Of a stretch of DNA of 24,353 nucleotides, positions 24,085-24,353 are shown one piece after another. The position numbers and the translations under genes are program-made. The notes beneath the pieces are model-generated. The model did not search any database and was not told the origin of the DNA. It worked only from the letters and a program-made list of their open reading frames with translations. This stretch comes from Acidobacteriaceae bacterium (lineage in GTDB: Bacteria; Acidobacteriota; Terriglobia; Terriglobales; Acidobacteriaceae). How positions within the stretch are numbered: the stretch's first letter is position 1; every line of letters starts with the position of its first letter. The stretch covers positions 1-24,353 of the forward strand of contig DAHXOQ010000011.1 in NCBI GenBank assembly GCA_027364815.1, given 5' to 3'.

Positions 24085-24353
24085 ATGAGACTTGTGACTA
24101 ACTGCGCGCTGGCTACGGCGCTTCTTCTATTTACGGCTACTGCCGCCTCTGCGGACCAACTGAAGTCGGACTATGACCACGGGGTAGATTTCTCCAAGTA
24201 CCATACTTATTCCTGGGGAACTGTAACCGCAGATAACCCATTTTATGTCGAACGCATCAAGAATGATGTGAACGAGTCGCTCCAGGCCAGGGGATGGAAA
24301 CTGGTTCCGTCCGGCGGAGAAGCGATTATCTTTGCACATGACCGCGTCCATAA
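24085..24353 (+). CDS. DUF4136-like exported protein (3' part beyond the window)
   Basis: Only the first 89 codons are visible and the frame is still open at the last base. The start ATG has AGGAG 9 nt upstream. Residues 1-23 form a signal peptide (hydrophobic core ALATALLLFTATAASA). The mature part opens with a segment containing VDFSKYHTYSWG, the hallmark beginning of DUF4136 proteins, and continues with VERIKNDVNESLQARGWKLV, which matches the family's helix followed by 'L.akG'. DUF4136 proteins are small envelope proteins, often lipoproteins, of unknown function; this one has no lipobox cysteine in the signal peptide end. The 3' end, full length and any downstream partner cannot be seen. 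Confidence 0.8.
   Translation, partial: MRLVTNCALATALLLFTATAASADQLKSDYDHGVDFSKYHTYSWGTVTADNPFYVERIKNDVNESLQARGWKLVPSGGEAIIFAHDRVH

Overview
The window looks like a chromosomal segment of an Acidobacteriota bacterium, most likely from the Terriglobales/Acidobacteriaceae group. This is an inference from gene content and style: a Tricorn-type protease with PD40 propellers, tandem MacB/FtsX-type permeases, a very large secreted NHL-repeat protein with choice-of-anchor-like domains and a characteristic hydrophobic C-terminal tail, a TPR-TlpA secreted protein and a DUF4136-like lipoprotein-size protein. No marker gene such as rRNA is present, so the assignment cannot be proven here. There is no tRNA, rRNA, integrase, transposase, phage gene or CRISPR array.

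Layout: (1) 105-3512 (-) exported Tricorn-like protease. (2) 3859-6363 (+) two paralogous ABC permeases 18 nt apart, with no ATPase or adaptor beside them. (3) 6594-10124 (-) a 1176-residue membrane enzyme that joins a GH18-like domain, a NodB polysaccharide deacetylase and a processive GT2 synthase. (4) 10125-10769, a long stretch without a convincing gene. (5) 10770-11738 (+) galE. (6) 11739-12171, an AT-rich leader region. (7) 12172-15723 (+) the NHL-repeat surface protein, closed by a very strong terminator. (8) 15898-16098 (-) a cold-shock protein with its own terminator, converging on the previous gene. (9) 16304-18879 (+) a PLP-dependent decarboxylase followed 5 nt later by galK. (10) 19068-20846 (+) an alpha-glucan phosphorylase with an extended -10 promoter candidate and leader hairpin. 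(11) 20976-21221 (-) a small two-helix membrane protein. (12) 21676-23838 (+) a secreted helical-repeat/thioredoxin fusion. (13) 24085-end (+) the first 89 codons of a DUF4136-like protein cut by the window edge.

A loose theme is sugar metabolism and the cell surface: galK and galE are two steps of the Leloir route and connect galactose with UDP-hexoses, glgP releases glucose-1-phosphate from glycogen, and the GH18-NodB-GT2 protein is equipped to make and partly deacetylate an exopolysaccharide of the poly-N-acetylglucosamine kind. The link between them is contextual only; they are not one operon.

The most unusual features are the three-module polysaccharide enzyme, the double-helix C-terminal tail of the NHL protein, and a short repeat family (core GGACTGAGG) that sits, always in the sense orientation, on or directly after the stop codons of three separate genes; two of these copies face each other around the glgP terminator.
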